Shown here one piece after another: positions 25,010 to 34,129 of a DNA stretch of 64,000 bases (its first letter is position 1; each line of letters opens with the position of its first letter). The stretch is from Streptomyces zhaozhouensis. Its GTDB lineage: Bacteria > Actinomycetota > Actinomycetes > Streptomycetales > Streptomycetaceae. The stretch covers positions 62,001 to 126,000 of the forward strand of contig NZ_OCNE01000001.1 of assembly GCF_900230195.1 (NCBI RefSeq), written 5' to 3'. The notes beneath the pieces are model-generated. The model did not search any database. It was given only the letters and a program-made list of their open reading frames with translations, and was not told the DNA's origin. The position numbers and the translations under genes were made by a program.

Positions 25010-26199
25010 GCGCGGGAGCCGTTCTCTTCTGGGCCCGGGGCGGTGGGCTCGGAGTGGGTGGGATGCGGAACGCGGGCCGTCAGCCGCCAGCCGCCGGCCT
25101 CGTCGGGCCCGGCCTCCAGCCTGCCGCCGAGGGCGGCGACCCGTTCGCGCAGGCCGACGAGGCCGAAGCCGGAGGGCGCGCTGGTGGCCGGCGCGGCGCC
25201 GCGGCCGTTGGCGATCTCCACGACGGTGGCCGGCGGGCCGTGGTCGAGGCGCACGTCGACCGGCGCGTCGCCGGCGTGCTTGCGGGCGTTGGTCAGTCCC
25301 TCCTGCACCAGCCGGTAGACGGCGAGCCGGTGCGCCGCCGGTGCCCGTTCCGGCGTTCCGGCGACCTCGAGGGTGACCCGTTGCCCCGCCTCGCCCGCCT
25401 GGTCGACCAGTTCCCGCACGTCGCGCAGCACGGGCGCCGGCGCGGTCCCCGCGGCGGCGGCGCCCGGGTCGTGGAGCGCGCCGAGCACGTCGCGCAGGTC
25501 GGACAGGGCCTCGGTCGACGTGGTGCGCAGCAGCCCGAGGCGTGCGACGACGGGGGCGGGCAGCGACTCCGAGCGGGTGGCCAGCACCCCGGTGTGCAGG
25601 GCGATCAGGCTCAGTCTGTGGGCCAGCACGTCGTGCATCTCGCGGGCGATCCGGGAACGTTCGGCGGCCCTGGCGGTCTCCTCCCGCAACGCGCGTTCGA
25701 TCCGCAGGTGTTCGACCTGGTCGTGGAGCGCGCGCACCAGCCGCCGCCGGTTGCCGAGCCACCCGCCGACGATGATGGCCAGCACCATGAAGACCGGCGC
25801 CCCGTACTGCTGGGGCCGCCACAGGGAGATCGACTCGGGCGCCGCGAAGTTGGCGGTCAGCGCGGCGAGGGCGCAGCCGACGGCGACGGCGGTGCGGCGT
25901 CGCGTCGCCAGGTCCAGCAGCGCGACCAGGAGCAGCGGCAGCAGCGGCCAGCCGCCGAGGCCGACCGCGACGGTCGTCAGCGCCGGGGCGACCCACCAGG
26001 GGATGCCGCGCACCAGCAGGGCCAGGGCGCAGAGCAACGCGGCACCGGTGGCCGGCGAGACATAGCGGCCCGCGGCGGCCGCGCCCGCGTTCAGCACGGA
26101 GGTGCCGGTCAGGAAGAGCACCACCCCGTAGCGCGCGTAGGTGCCCCAGGCGGGGTTCTCTCTCCTGCTCAGCGCGCTCACCAGACCGACCCGACTCAC
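25006..26199 (-). CDS. Sensor histidine kinase (HisKA_3 type)
   Basis: A 397-residue membrane kinase. Five or so hydrophobic spans occupy residues 20-150, with no large extracellular loop, so it probably senses a membrane signal. Dimerisation/phosphotransfer helix has His189 in REMHDVLAHRLS. The ATPase domain has a degenerate N box (EGLTNARKHAG) and a SGFGLVGLRERVAALGG G box. GTG 26199 is preceded by TACGAT (7 nt gap), pointing to a leaderless transcript. Partner regulator overlaps downstream. Confidence 0.92.
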   Translation of the reverse strand: MSRVGLVSALSRRENPAWGTYARYGVVLFLTGTSVLNAGAAAAGRYVSPATGAALLCALALLVRGIPWWVAPALTTVAVGLGGWPLLPLLLVALLDLATRRRTAVAVGCALAALTANFAAPESISLWRPQQYGAPVFMVLAIIVGGWLGNRRRLVRALHDQVEHLRIERALREETARAAERSRIAREMHDVLAHRLSLIALHTGVLATRSESLPAPVVARLGLLRTTSTEALSDLRDVLGALHDPGAAAAGTAPAPVLRDVRELVDQAGEAGQRVTLEVAGTPERAPAAHRLAVYRLVQEGLTNARKHAGDAPVDVRLDHGPPATVVEIANGRGAAPATSAPSGFGLVGLRERVAALGGRLEAGPDEAGGWRLTARVPHPTHSEPTAPGPEENGSRA

Positions 26200-26332
26200 G
26201 GGACCGATCGTAGGTCGGCCGTGGGGCCGTCCGCCCTCGACCATCGGGCGGCTCGGCACCGACTTTCGTCGGGGGTGGCCCGTCGCGGATCGGCGGATTC
26301 CCCGGCGCTCCCGGCTTTCTACCGTCCTGACC

Positions 26333-27073
26333 ATGGACGACGCGCCCCTTCCCGAGACCCCGCACCGCTTTCCGAACCCCGCCCGCTCCGCCGCCGCGCC
26401 GTGCCGTGTGCGCTCCGCCGGACGGTGGGCGTTCCTGCTGGAGGCCGCGCGCGACCTCCAGGCCACGGGCGCCGTGGCACCCAGCGGCCGGGCGTTGGCC
26501 TCGGCGCTGACGCTGCCACTGCGCGAACGGCGGGGGCGGGCGGCGAACGTGCTGGAGGTGGGGGCCGGCACCGGCGCCGTGACGCGGGTGCTGCTGGCGC
26601 GGCTGCCCTCGGGGAGCCGGCTGGACGTGGTCGAGGCCAACCCGCGCTTCGCCGACCGGCTGCACCGGCTGCCGCGCCCGGCGGGCCGGGACGTGCGGGT
26701 GCACATCGGGAGGGTGGAGGAACTGCTGGCCGACGTGCGGTACGACGTGATCGTCTCGGGGCTGCCGTTCGCCAACTTCCCCACCGCGCGGGTCACCGCG
26801 ATCATGGACCGCTATCTGGAACTGCTGCGGCCCGGCGGGGTCCTGACCTACTTCGCCTACCGGGGCACCCGGCGGGCCCGCGCCCTGGTGGCCTCCCGCG
26901 CCGAGGCCATGCGCCACCTGCGTGTGGAGGAGGAGTTGGCGGCGTACCACGACCGGTGCGCGGCACGCTCCCGGACGGTCTGGGGCAATCTGCCGCCGGC
27001 CCGCGTCTGGCGGCTCACCGCGCCCGCGCCGACCGGGCAGGCCGCTGCGGCGACGGCGCTCAGCGCCGTCTGA
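26333..27073 (+). CDS. Class I SAM methyltransferase, phospholipid N-methyltransferase-like
   Basis: A 246-residue methyltransferase. The opening WAFLLEAARDLQATGAVAPSGRALA is typical of PmtA/phospholipid N-methyltransferase-like proteins, followed by the SAM motif VLEVGAGTGAVTRVLL and VVEANPRFADRL, and the SGLPFANFP active-site segment. TACCGT 7 nt before ATG 26333 suggests a leaderless message divergent from the kinase operon. Its last 14 bases overlap the 3' end of the convergent Rid gene. Substrate could be a phospholipid; not proven. Confidence 0.82.
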   Translation: MDDAPLPETPHRFPNPARSAAAPCRVRSAGRWAFLLEAARDLQATGAVAPSGRALASALTLPLRERRGRAANVLEVGAGTGAVTRVLLARLPSGSRLDVVEANPRFADRLHRLPRPAGRDVRVHIGRVEELLADVRYDVIVSGLPFANFPTARVTAIMDRYLELLRPGGVLTYFAYRGTRRARALVASRAEAMRHLRVEEELAAYHDRCAARSRTVWGNLPPARVWRLTAPAPTGQAAAATALSAV

Positions 27074-27476
27074 GCGCCAGCGCCTCGACCTCCAGCAGCA
27101 GTTCCGGCCGGATGAGCGCGGAGACCTGCACGGCGGTGCTGGCCGGCGGCCGCGTCACGTCCACGTGCAGGTCGCGCGCCGCCCGCACGGCGGGCAGATG
27201 GGCGAGATCGGTCAGGAAGTACGTCAGCTTCACCACGTCGGCGAAGCCCACGCCGGCCGCCGCCAGACAGCGCCGCAGGTTGTCGAAGACCCGCTCGGCC
27301 TGGGCGGTGGGGTCGCCCTCGCCGACGACCCGGCCCTCCGCGTCGAGCGCCACCTGGCCGGAGACGACGACCCACTCCCCGTGGCCGCTGACCACGTGGC
27401 TGTAGCCGTTGCCCGGGGCGACCCCCTCGGGGGCGGCGACATGACGGAGCGGCGGGGGGCGGTGTGTGTCGGCCAT
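27060..27476 (-). CDS. RidA/YjgF-family protein lacking the archetypal arginine
   Basis: A 138-residue Rid-family protein. Core features are GVAPGNGYSHVV, FDNLRRCLAAAG, KLTYFLTDL and the C-terminal LLLEVEALAL. In true RidA imine deaminases the RPARS/T loop contributes an arginine that holds the substrate; here the loop reads RPPAST, so that arginine is absent. This places it among the Rid subgroups without proven deaminase activity. Start ATG 27476. It overlaps the convergent methyltransferase gene by 14 bp. Confidence 0.85.
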   Translation of the reverse strand: MADTHRPPPLRHVAAPEGVAPGNGYSHVVSGHGEWVVVSGQVALDAEGRVVGEGDPTAQAERVFDNLRRCLAAAGVGFADVVKLTYFLTDLAHLPAVRAARDLHVDVTRPPASTAVQVSALIRPELLLEVEALALRRR

Positions 27477-27605
27477 GCCGGCATTGTGCACCGTCCCGGC
27501 CGCGCCGGTGTCCCGGTCCGCGGGGCGGAGCGCCGGTGCGCGGACGGCGACGGGCGGGGCGGCCGGACGCGTGGCCGTCCGCTCCCGCCGGGGCCTGCCG
27601 CGCGG

Positions 27606-27638
27606 GCCCCGCGCCCCCGGGTTTGCCTGGGCGCGGGG
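27606..27638 (-). terminator. Hairpin after the pectate lyase gene
   Basis: GCCCCGCGCCC (27606-27616) pairs with GGGCGCGGGG (27629-27638) around a 12-nt loop, 25 bp past the pectate lyase stop. Confidence 0.65.
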
Positions 27639-27662
27639 GCGCGGGGAGGGTGCCGGGCGGGG

Positions 27663-29018
27663 TCAGAGCCGGCCGGCACCGGCCCGGTCGTCGAGGAGGG
27701 CGGGGAGCGCGCAGGGGTCGTCGACCTCGGGGCGCAGCGTCGGGGTCCAACCGGCGTCGTCGCCCAGCGTGTTGTCCGGGTTGGCGGCGCGGTACGCGTC
27801 CAGCAGGTCGACGGGCTCGCCGTTGACCACGTTGCCGTTCTCGGTCAGCGCGGTGTCCGCCGTCCACTGGTGCATGACCCGGTCCGGGGTGATCTCCTCG
27901 GGCAGGGTGAACGCGTTGTGCTCCGCGACCAGCGCGGACTCCTTGCCGATGCCCCAGCTGTAGCCGTAGCGGGCGCCGGCCTCCTGCCGGTAGTGGTTGT
28001 TGTAGGTGTCGACCTGCCCGAACCGGACGCGCGGCGCGCGCTCGTTGACGTTCTCGAACAGGTTGTGGTGCAGGGTGGTGCGGAGCTTCCCCCGGTCGTC
28101 GGCGTCGGCCGAGTCGCTGTTGCCGAGGAGGATCGTCTTGTCGTGGTCGGTGAAGACGTTCCAGCTGACGGTCACCAGGTCGGTGCCGCGCACGATGTCC
28201 AACTGGCCGTCGTGCTGCTGGAAGAGCATCCCGAAGTACTCCGGCTGCTCCGCGTCCGGGCGGCGGCCGTCGGTGAAGGTGTTGTGGTCGACCCAGACGT
28301 GCCGGGCGCCGTAGAGCACGACGGAGTCGTACTCCGAGTTCCAGTTGCCGGTGTCGCCGTCCGTCGGGTCCCACTGCGGGAAGCAGTCGAAGGTGTCCTC
28401 GAAGGTCAGGTTGCGGACGATCACGTTCTCCACGTCCCGCACGTCCAGCGTCGCGCCGAGCAGCGTGGCGTCGGATCCGACGCCCACGAGCGTGGTGTGC
28501 GAGGGGACGGACAGCACGACCCGTTCCTTCTGCGCGAGCGCCGAGGCGACGCGGGCGTCCTCCAGCGGGCCGCTCGGCTCCTCGTCGCGGCCCCAGGTCT
28601 CGGGGTCGTAGGCCGTCAGATAGGCGTCCAGGGTGTAGCCGTCCCTGGCGTAGTCGGCGCAGTCCAGGGCGTCGCCGGCGTCGTCCACGTTGGCGTCGAT
28701 CGCGCCGGCGACCCGGATGACGCGGGGCTCGTCACCGGGCGCGGCGAGCGCGGCCGCCAGTTCGGCGCGGTCGGTGACGGTGAAGACCCGGTCACCGGAG
28801 GCGCCCGCGCCGCCGGTGACGCCGCCTTCGGCGGAGCCCCAGCCGTCGCCCTCGGGGAGGGTGGCGTCCTGCGGGCGGGGGCCGTGGCCGCCGTGCCCCG
28901 CGGGGGTGGAGGCGGAGGCGGAGGCGGAGGGCAGGGTGGTCAGGGCCAGGGCCGCGCAGCCGGTGACGGCGAGTGCGGCGAGCGTCCGGGGTCTCGCGGC
29001 GGACATGACGTGGTGCAT
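27663..29018 (-). CDS. Secreted pectate lyase, PL1
   Basis: A 451-residue exported lyase that cleaves polygalacturonate by beta-elimination. Signal peptide about 1-36. The right-handed beta-helix carries the PL1 signature WVDHNTFTDG, the calcium-site aspartates around DGQLDIVRGTDLVTVSWN, and the catalytic arginine in ERAPRVRFG. Start ATG 29018 is favoured by GGAG just upstream; a second in-frame ATG lies four codons later. It is last in the leftward cluster but follows a strong hairpin, so it may have its own promoter or be made at lower level. Confidence 0.93.
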   Translation of the reverse strand: MHHVMSAARPRTLAALAVTGCAALALTTLPSASASASTPAGHGGHGPRPQDATLPEGDGWGSAEGGVTGGAGASGDRVFTVTDRAELAAALAAPGDEPRVIRVAGAIDANVDDAGDALDCADYARDGYTLDAYLTAYDPETWGRDEEPSGPLEDARVASALAQKERVVLSVPSHTTLVGVGSDATLLGATLDVRDVENVIVRNLTFEDTFDCFPQWDPTDGDTGNWNSEYDSVVLYGARHVWVDHNTFTDGRRPDAEQPEYFGMLFQQHDGQLDIVRGTDLVTVSWNVFTDHDKTILLGNSDSADADDRGKLRTTLHHNLFENVNERAPRVRFGQVDTYNNHYRQEAGARYGYSWGIGKESALVAEHNAFTLPEEITPDRVMHQWTADTALTENGNVVNGEPVDLLDAYRAANPDNTLGDDAGWTPTLRPEVDDPCALPALLDDRAGAGRL

Positions 29019-29048
29019 GGCGACTCCGAAGGACGGTGCGGACAGGAC

Positions 29049-29080
29049 GGGTCGTGCGTGGGGCGGGTCGTGCGTGGGGC
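29049..29080 (-). repeat. Tandem duplication of a 16-bp unit
   Basis: GGGTCGTGCGTGGGGC occurs twice, head to tail, directly next to the terminator hairpin in the pectate lyase leader. Slippage product; no known role. Confidence 0.7.
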
Positions 29081-29081
29081 G

Positions 29082-29115
29082 GCGCGGGGCCGGCCGGGTG
29101 GGCCCGGCCCCGCGC
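29082..29115 (-). terminator. Strong hairpin after the binding-protein gene
   Basis: GCGCGGGGCCGG (29082-29093) pairs perfectly with CCGGCCCCGCGC (29104-29115), 10-nt loop, 10 bp past the binding-protein stop. It separates the importer genes from the pectate lyase gene. Confidence 0.75.
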
Positions 29116-29125
29116 CCGGGGTGGG

Positions 29126-30454
29126 TCAGCGCTGTTCGAGCCACTCGGCCTGGGCCTCGTTGAGCTGCTCGGCCAGGTCGTCGGCGAACTCCTGGGCCGT
29201 CATCTCCCCCAGCAGCAGCCGCTGGAAGTTGGGCTCGGTGCCGGCCTTGGTGATGTCGTTCCAGTCCGGGAGGTAGTAGGGCAGCTGGACGATGGTGGTG
29301 TTCTCGTCGTTCAGCGCCTCGACCGCCGCCCGGGTCGGGGGCGCCTCGGCGATCCACGGGTCCTCCAGCACGGCGGTGTTGGAGGGGATCTGGCCGGCGG
29401 ACTCGTTCCACAGGCTGTTCATCTCGTGCCGGAGGGCGAACTCGATGAACGTCCAGGCGGCTTCCTTGTTGTCGCTGCCGCTGAAGAGCCCCAGGCCGTC
29501 GACCGGGTTGGAGACGAAGGTGTGGTGGCCGTCCTCGCCGCCCGTGGGCATCGGCAGCCCGTCGACCACGCCCTCGCCGAACGCGGTGGTGTGGTCGGTG
29601 TAGGAGCCGAGGTTGTGCTGGAGCATCCCGACCGTGCCGCCGGTGAACGTGGCGACCATGTTGGTGAAGTCGCTGTTGAGGTCGGCCTCGGGGGTGACCT
29701 CGTTGTACAGCGCGGCGTAGTTCTCCAGCGCCTCGACGTTGGCCGGGTCGTTGACGGTGGTCTCGTCGCCGTCCCAGAAGCTGTCGATGCCGGACTGCGC
29801 GTACATCATGTCCAGCGCCTGCGCGACGGAGCCCTCGCCGCCCCGCAGGGTGAAGCCGAAGGCGTTGTTGCCCCGGTCGGTCAGGGTCTCCGCGGCGGTG
29901 AAGAAGTTGTCCCAGGTGGTGGGCGGTTCCAGGCCGGCCTCCTCGAAGAGGTCGGTGCGGTACCAGATCACGCCCTGGTTGGCGGAGGTCGGGACGGAGT
30001 ACGCCTCCTCGCCGTCCCCGACGGTGGAGCGCACGCTCTCCATCATGTTGGGGATGATCTCGTCCTCCAGCCCGCTCTCCGCGAGCCGGTCGTCGACCGG
30101 GTCGAGCGCGCCCTGGGCGACCAGGTTGGCCAGGTAGGAGGTCGAGACGCCGCCCACGTCGGGCAGCCCGTCGGCGCCGCCCTGGATCGCGGCGTCGTAC
30201 TTGGACTGGACGTCGGCGATCGGCACGCCCACGTACTGCACCCGGATGTCCGGGTGCTCCTCGTGGAAGGCGTCGATGATCTCGTTCCAGACGTCGGTGC
30301 GGGCGCCCCCGTTGTTGTCCCAGAAGACGATCTCGCCGGTGCCGTCGCCCTCGGCGCCGGACGAGGTGCCGTCGTCCCCGCACGCGGTGACGGTCAGTGC
30401 CAGGACAAGGCCGGTGGCGACGACGACGGCGCCACGGGTCCGCTGTGCTCTCAT
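29126..30454 (-). CDS. ABC sugar importer, substrate-binding lipoprotein
   Basis: A 442-residue family-1 solute-binding protein. Lipobox TVTAC puts the lipidated Cys at 25; the mature part begins with GEIVFWDNNGGARTDVWNEI. Good GAGGAG ribosome site; ATG 30454 overlaps the GH43 stop (ATGA). Being the last gene before the terminator, after two permeases, a dehydrogenase and a GH43, it completes an importer. Ligand likely a pectin-derived oligosaccharide; which one cannot be told from sequence. Confidence 0.9.
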   Translation of the reverse strand: MRAQRTRGAVVVATGLVLALTVTACGDDGTSSGAEGDGTGEIVFWDNNGGARTDVWNEIIDAFHEEHPDIRVQYVGVPIADVQSKYDAAIQGGADGLPDVGGVSTSYLANLVAQGALDPVDDRLAESGLEDEIIPNMMESVRSTVGDGEEAYSVPTSANQGVIWYRTDLFEEAGLEPPTTWDNFFTAAETLTDRGNNAFGFTLRGGEGSVAQALDMMYAQSGIDSFWDGDETTVNDPANVEALENYAALYNEVTPEADLNSDFTNMVATFTGGTVGMLQHNLGSYTDHTTAFGEGVVDGLPMPTGGEDGHHTFVSNPVDGLGLFSGSDNKEAAWTFIEFALRHEMNSLWNESAGQIPSNTAVLEDPWIAEAPPTRAAVEALNDENTTIVQLPYYLPDWNDITKAGTEPNFQRLLLGEMTAQEFADDLAEQLNEAQAEWLEQR

Positions 30455-32088
30455 AGATGCTCCTCGGTTGGTACGGGTGTCGTGCGGTGCGGGAGGACCC
30501 GGAACGCGCGGAACTCGGCGTGTCCCGACGGCTCCGGGGGCGTCTCGGGTGCGTGCGGCGCGTCGGCCGCGGGCGCGGGCGCGACGGCGAAGAGGGCGAG
30601 CTGCGCGCCGACCCACATGCGGGGGCGGGCGGCGAACTCCGGTCCCGAGGCGGCGGGTTCGCCCTCCGCGCCGGTCGCGGCGCGGAAGGTGCAGCGGCCG
30701 TCGTCGGTCACGGTGAGCGCCAGCCGCGCGGTCGCGGTGGGCGCGGGACGGGGGTGGGCCGCGTCGCGCTCCACCTCGGCCACCGGCTCGGCGAAGCGGT
30801 GCACCAGCGCGACCGCGCCGTCCGCGCCGCGTTCCAGACCGATCCAGGCGCAGGCGTCGCCGAGCACCAGCAGCCCGGCCCTGGCGCCGGGGGCGGTGGC
30901 GCGCAGGGTCAGTTCGACCTCGACGGTCAGCGGCCCGACCGGCAGGCGCTGCCCCAGCACGCCGGGCAGCCGGCGGGGGTCGTCGGCGTGCGGGTCGGGG
31001 TGGGCGACCAGCCGCAGCCCGGCGCCCTCGTGCGGCTCGGTGCGGCCCGGCGCCGGGTTGGCCTGCCAGGACCACTGCGGGCCGAACGCGCCGCGCGGAA
31101 AGTCGTCGTCGGTGGCCGGGCGTCGGGGCGGCTCCCCCGGCACCGGCAGCGGGCCGCCGGCGACCGGCTCGCCCGCGTCGCCGATGACCGGCCAGCCCTC
31201 CTGGTCCCAGCGCATCGGCTGGAGATGAACCACCCGGCCGAAGGGGGCGCGCTGCTGGAAGTGGAGGAACCAGTCGGCGCCGTCGGCCGTGTCCACCCAG
31301 GCGCCCTGGTGCGGGCCGTTGACCCGGGTGGCGCCCTGGGCGAGCACGATCCGCTCCTCGTAAGGGCCCAGCACGTGGCGGGAGCGGAACGCGCCCTGCC
31401 AGCCGGTCTCCACCGAGCCGGCGGGGGCGAAGAGCCAGTACCAGTCGCCCCGGCGGTACAGTTTCGGGCCCTCCAGGGTGAACCAGCCGGGCAGCCGGTC
31501 GCCGTCCACGAGCAACCGCCCCTCGTCCAGCGGGCGCAGGCCGTCGGGGCTCATCCGGTGGCAGGTGAGCCGGTTCTTCACGCCGGAGCGTGAACGGGCC
31601 CAGCCGTGGACCAGATACGCCTGCCCGTCGTCGTCCCACAGCGGGCAGGGGTCGATCAGGCCGCGCCCCGCCTTGACCAGGTGCGGCCGGGTCCAGGGGC
31701 CGGTGACGGCGGGGGCGTTGACCTGTTGGATGCCGTGGTCGGGGTCGCCCCAGAAGATCCAGAACCGGCCGTCGTGGTGGCGCAGCGCGGGGGCCCAGAC
31801 GCCGCAGTCGGGGCGTGGGCGGGCGAACTCCTCGGCGGGCTCGATCCGTTCGAGCGCGTGGCCGAGCAGCCGCCAGTTGACCAGGTCGCGGGAGTGCAGC
31901 AGCGGCAGCCCCGGCGCCCGGCCGAAGCTGGAGGCGGTCAGGTAGAAGTCCTCGCCGACCCGGATGACGTCCGGGTCCGACCAGTCGGCCGGCAGCACCG
32001 GATTGGTATAGGAACCGGTCAGGGAAGTGGTCAGCTCGCCGGCCCCGGCACGGGCGGCCGGAAGGGCACGGGAGTCCCGCTCGGTCAT
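30451..32088 (-). CDS. GH43-family glycosidase (xylosidase/arabinofuranosidase type)
   Basis: A 545-residue cytoplasmic GH43 enzyme with no signal peptide. The five-bladed propeller carries the three acidic catalytic residues in their usual settings: base Asp in WSDPDVIRV (about 37-40), pKa-tuning Asp in LIDPCPLWDDDG (about 147) and acid Glu in TLEGPKLYRRG (about 205). A C-terminal beta-sandwich domain follows from about 335. Such proteins trim beta-xylose or alpha-arabinose (arabinan) units from imported oligosaccharides. Stop and start overlap both neighbours by 4 bp, so it is translationally coupled. Confidence 0.88.
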   Translation of the reverse strand: MTERDSRALPAARAGAGELTTSLTGSYTNPVLPADWSDPDVIRVGEDFYLTASSFGRAPGLPLLHSRDLVNWRLLGHALERIEPAEEFARPRPDCGVWAPALRHHDGRFWIFWGDPDHGIQQVNAPAVTGPWTRPHLVKAGRGLIDPCPLWDDDGQAYLVHGWARSRSGVKNRLTCHRMSPDGLRPLDEGRLLVDGDRLPGWFTLEGPKLYRRGDWYWLFAPAGSVETGWQGAFRSRHVLGPYEERIVLAQGATRVNGPHQGAWVDTADGADWFLHFQQRAPFGRVVHLQPMRWDQEGWPVIGDAGEPVAGGPLPVPGEPPRRPATDDDFPRGAFGPQWSWQANPAPGRTEPHEGAGLRLVAHPDPHADDPRRLPGVLGQRLPVGPLTVEVELTLRATAPGARAGLLVLGDACAWIGLERGADGAVALVHRFAEPVAEVERDAAHPRPAPTATARLALTVTDDGRCTFRAATGAEGEPAASGPEFAARPRMWVGAQLALFAVAPAPAADAPHAPETPPEPSGHAEFRAFRVLPHRTTPVPTEEHL

Positions 32089-33239
32089 GGGCGGCCTCCT
32101 CCGGCGTCGGCCCAGGGCGCGCCCAGCTCCGAGTAGAGCGCCAGCCGCTCCGCGCCCTCGGCGGTCAGCCGGTCGATGCCGGGAAGCATCCGACGAGGGC
32201 CCCGTTCGCCGTGCTCCACCCGCCAGTGGGCGGGCGCCAGCGGCCGCGGGTCCGGGGCGGTGCGGACGGCCTCGACCAGCCGCATGAAGCCGCCGGTGCG
32301 CTCGGGCGGCACCAACAGCTCGGCGCCGTCACGGAGATGGGTGACCAGGTTGGCCAGCAGATCGGTGCGCGGATGCTCGGTGGTCACCGGGTCGCGCCCC
32401 GGGCGTTCCAGCAGCACCCGGTCCTCCTTGTACCAGAAGGTGATCCGGCCGGCCTCGCCGTGGACCACCACATACGGCTCGCCCGGCCGCTCCGCGCAGA
32501 GCGTGACGGCGATGACCAGCTCCACTCCCCCGGTGGTCCGCAGCCGGGCGCAGGAGGTGTCGTCGGCGTCGATGGCGTTGACCCGGTAGAGCTCGAGATC
32601 GATCGAGGCCAGGTCCTCGGCGCGGTCGGCCCCCGCGATGCGCAGCGCGGTGGCCGCCGCGTGCGCCAGCGGGTTGGTCAGCACGCCGTCCACCACGTCC
32701 CGGCCGTCCAGCCGCCGCAGCCCGCCCCAGGGCGCGCGCCGCCAGTACGCCTCGTCGCGGACCCAGGCCCCGGCCGCCCCGAGCCCGGTGACCCGGCCGA
32801 TCGCGCCGTCCGCGACCAGCCGTCTGATGTGGTCGATGGCGCCGGAGCCGAGCGACTGGAAGCCGATCTGGCAGGCCACGCCGGCGCGTCGGACGCCCTC
32901 GGTGAGCCGGCGGAAGGCGTCAAGCGACGGCGTGGGCGGCTTCTCCAGCAGCAGGTGGACGCCCCGGTCGGCCGCGGCGAGGCCGAGGCCGGCGTGGGTG
33001 TGGATCGGGGTGCAGACGATGGCGGCCTCGGCGCCGGTCCGCTCCAGCAGGGCGGGCAGGTCGTCGGACTGCGCGGGGCTGCCGAGCCCTGCCAGCTCGT
33101 CCTCGCCCAGCGGCGTGAGCTCGCAGACGCCGACCAGCCGGACCAGTCCGGACGCCGACAGCCGGCGGAGGTTGGCCAGGTGCCAGTGGCCGTGGCCCCT
33201 GGCCCCGGCGAGCACCACGGGTACGGGCGCGGCTCTCAT
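32085..33239 (-). CDS. Gfo/Idh/MocA-family sugar dehydrogenase
   Basis: A 384-residue NAD(P)-dependent oxidoreductase. The Rossmann start is VPVVLAGARGHGHWHLANL, and the substrate-side motif is LLLEKPPTPSLDA (EKP at about 100-102). A second-domain Asp/His site is less clear: the usual HxxD is replaced by HAAATALRIAG. Overlaps the upstream permease and downstream GH43 by 4 bp each. Since the L-arabinose 1-dehydrogenase of Azospirillum belongs to this family, it is a candidate first enzyme of an oxidative pentose route here; that is inference. Confidence 0.82.
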   Translation of the reverse strand: MRAAPVPVVLAGARGHGHWHLANLRRLSASGLVRLVGVCELTPLGEDELAGLGSPAQSDDLPALLERTGAEAAIVCTPIHTHAGLGLAAADRGVHLLLEKPPTPSLDAFRRLTEGVRRAGVACQIGFQSLGSGAIDHIRRLVADGAIGRVTGLGAAGAWVRDEAYWRRAPWGGLRRLDGRDVVDGVLTNPLAHAAATALRIAGADRAEDLASIDLELYRVNAIDADDTSCARLRTTGGVELVIAVTLCAERPGEPYVVVHGEAGRITFWYKEDRVLLERPGRDPVTTEHPRTDLLANLVTHLRDGAELLVPPERTGGFMRLVEAVRTAPDPRPLAPAHWRVEHGERGPRRMLPGIDRLTAEGAERLALYSELGAPWADAGGGRP

Positions 33240-34129
33240 CCCTTGACCGCCCCCGCGCTGAAGCCGGTGATCAACCAGCGCTGGATGAACGCGAAGACGA
33301 TGACCACCGGCACCGCGGCCACCACGCCGCCCGCCGCCAGCGCCCCCAGGTCGACGCTGTCCGAGCCGAGCAGCGTGTTGAGGCCGACCGGGATCGTCTG
33401 CTTGTCCTGGGAGTTGAGGAACATCAGCGCGAACAGGAAGTGGTTCCAGCTGTGCACGAAGGCGAACGAGCCGACCGCCACCAGCCCCGGCCGCAGCAGC
33501 GGCAGCACCACGGCCAGGAACGCCCGGAACCGCGAGCAGCCGTCCACCCACGCCTGCTCCTCCAGGCTGGGCGGCACGTTGCGGATGAACCCGCTGATCA
33601 GGATCATCGACAGCGGCAGTTGGAAGACCGTCTCGGCGATGATGACGCTCCACAGCGAGTTCAGCAGCGTCAGCTCGCGGAAGATCTCGAAGAGCGGCAC
33701 CAGCATCAGCGCGCCCGGGATGAACTGCGAGCACAGCAGCGCGAGCATGAACGGCATCCGCATCCGGAACTTGAACCTGGCCAGCGCGTAGCCGCCGGAG
33801 AGCGCCACCAGCAGCGTCATCAGCATCGAGGCGATCCCGACGTACATGCTGTTGACGAAGTAGGTGTCGAAGCCGCGCTCGTTCCAGACCTTGGCGAAGT
33901 GCTCGCCGGTGATCGGCCAGGGCACCAGCGAGTCCGAGCCGGGCTCGCGCAGCGCGAAGAGCAGCATCCAGTAGAACGGGACCAGCGTGAAGACCAGGTA
34001 GACGCCGAGCGGGAGGTAGATCTGCCAGCGCGGCGGCTCGTCGTAGGAGCGGCGGCGTTTGCGCGACCCCCCGGGCTCGGAGGGCGGCGGGGTGACCACC
34101 GGCTGCGGCGTGGTGAGTGCGGCGGTCAC
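33236..34129 (-). CDS. ABC sugar importer permease (MalG type)
   Basis: A 297-residue permease with six spans, the first LPLGVYLVFTLVPFYWMLLFAL. EAA-like loop EEQAWVDGCSRFRAFLAVVLPLLRPG near residue 200 has Gln where Ala is usual (EEQAW). GTG 34129 overlaps the TGA of the preceding permease. A basic, proline-rich 33-residue N-terminus precedes the first span. Confidence 0.9.
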   Translation of the reverse strand: MTAALTTPQPVVTPPPSEPGGSRKRRRSYDEPPRWQIYLPLGVYLVFTLVPFYWMLLFALREPGSDSLVPWPITGEHFAKVWNERGFDTYFVNSMYVGIASMLMTLLVALSGGYALARFKFRMRMPFMLALLCSQFIPGALMLVPLFEIFRELTLLNSLWSVIIAETVFQLPLSMILISGFIRNVPPSLEEQAWVDGCSRFRAFLAVVLPLLRPGLVAVGSFAFVHSWNHFLFALMFLNSQDKQTIPVGLNTLLGSDSVDLGALAAGGVVAAVPVVIVFAFIQRWLITGFSAGAVKG

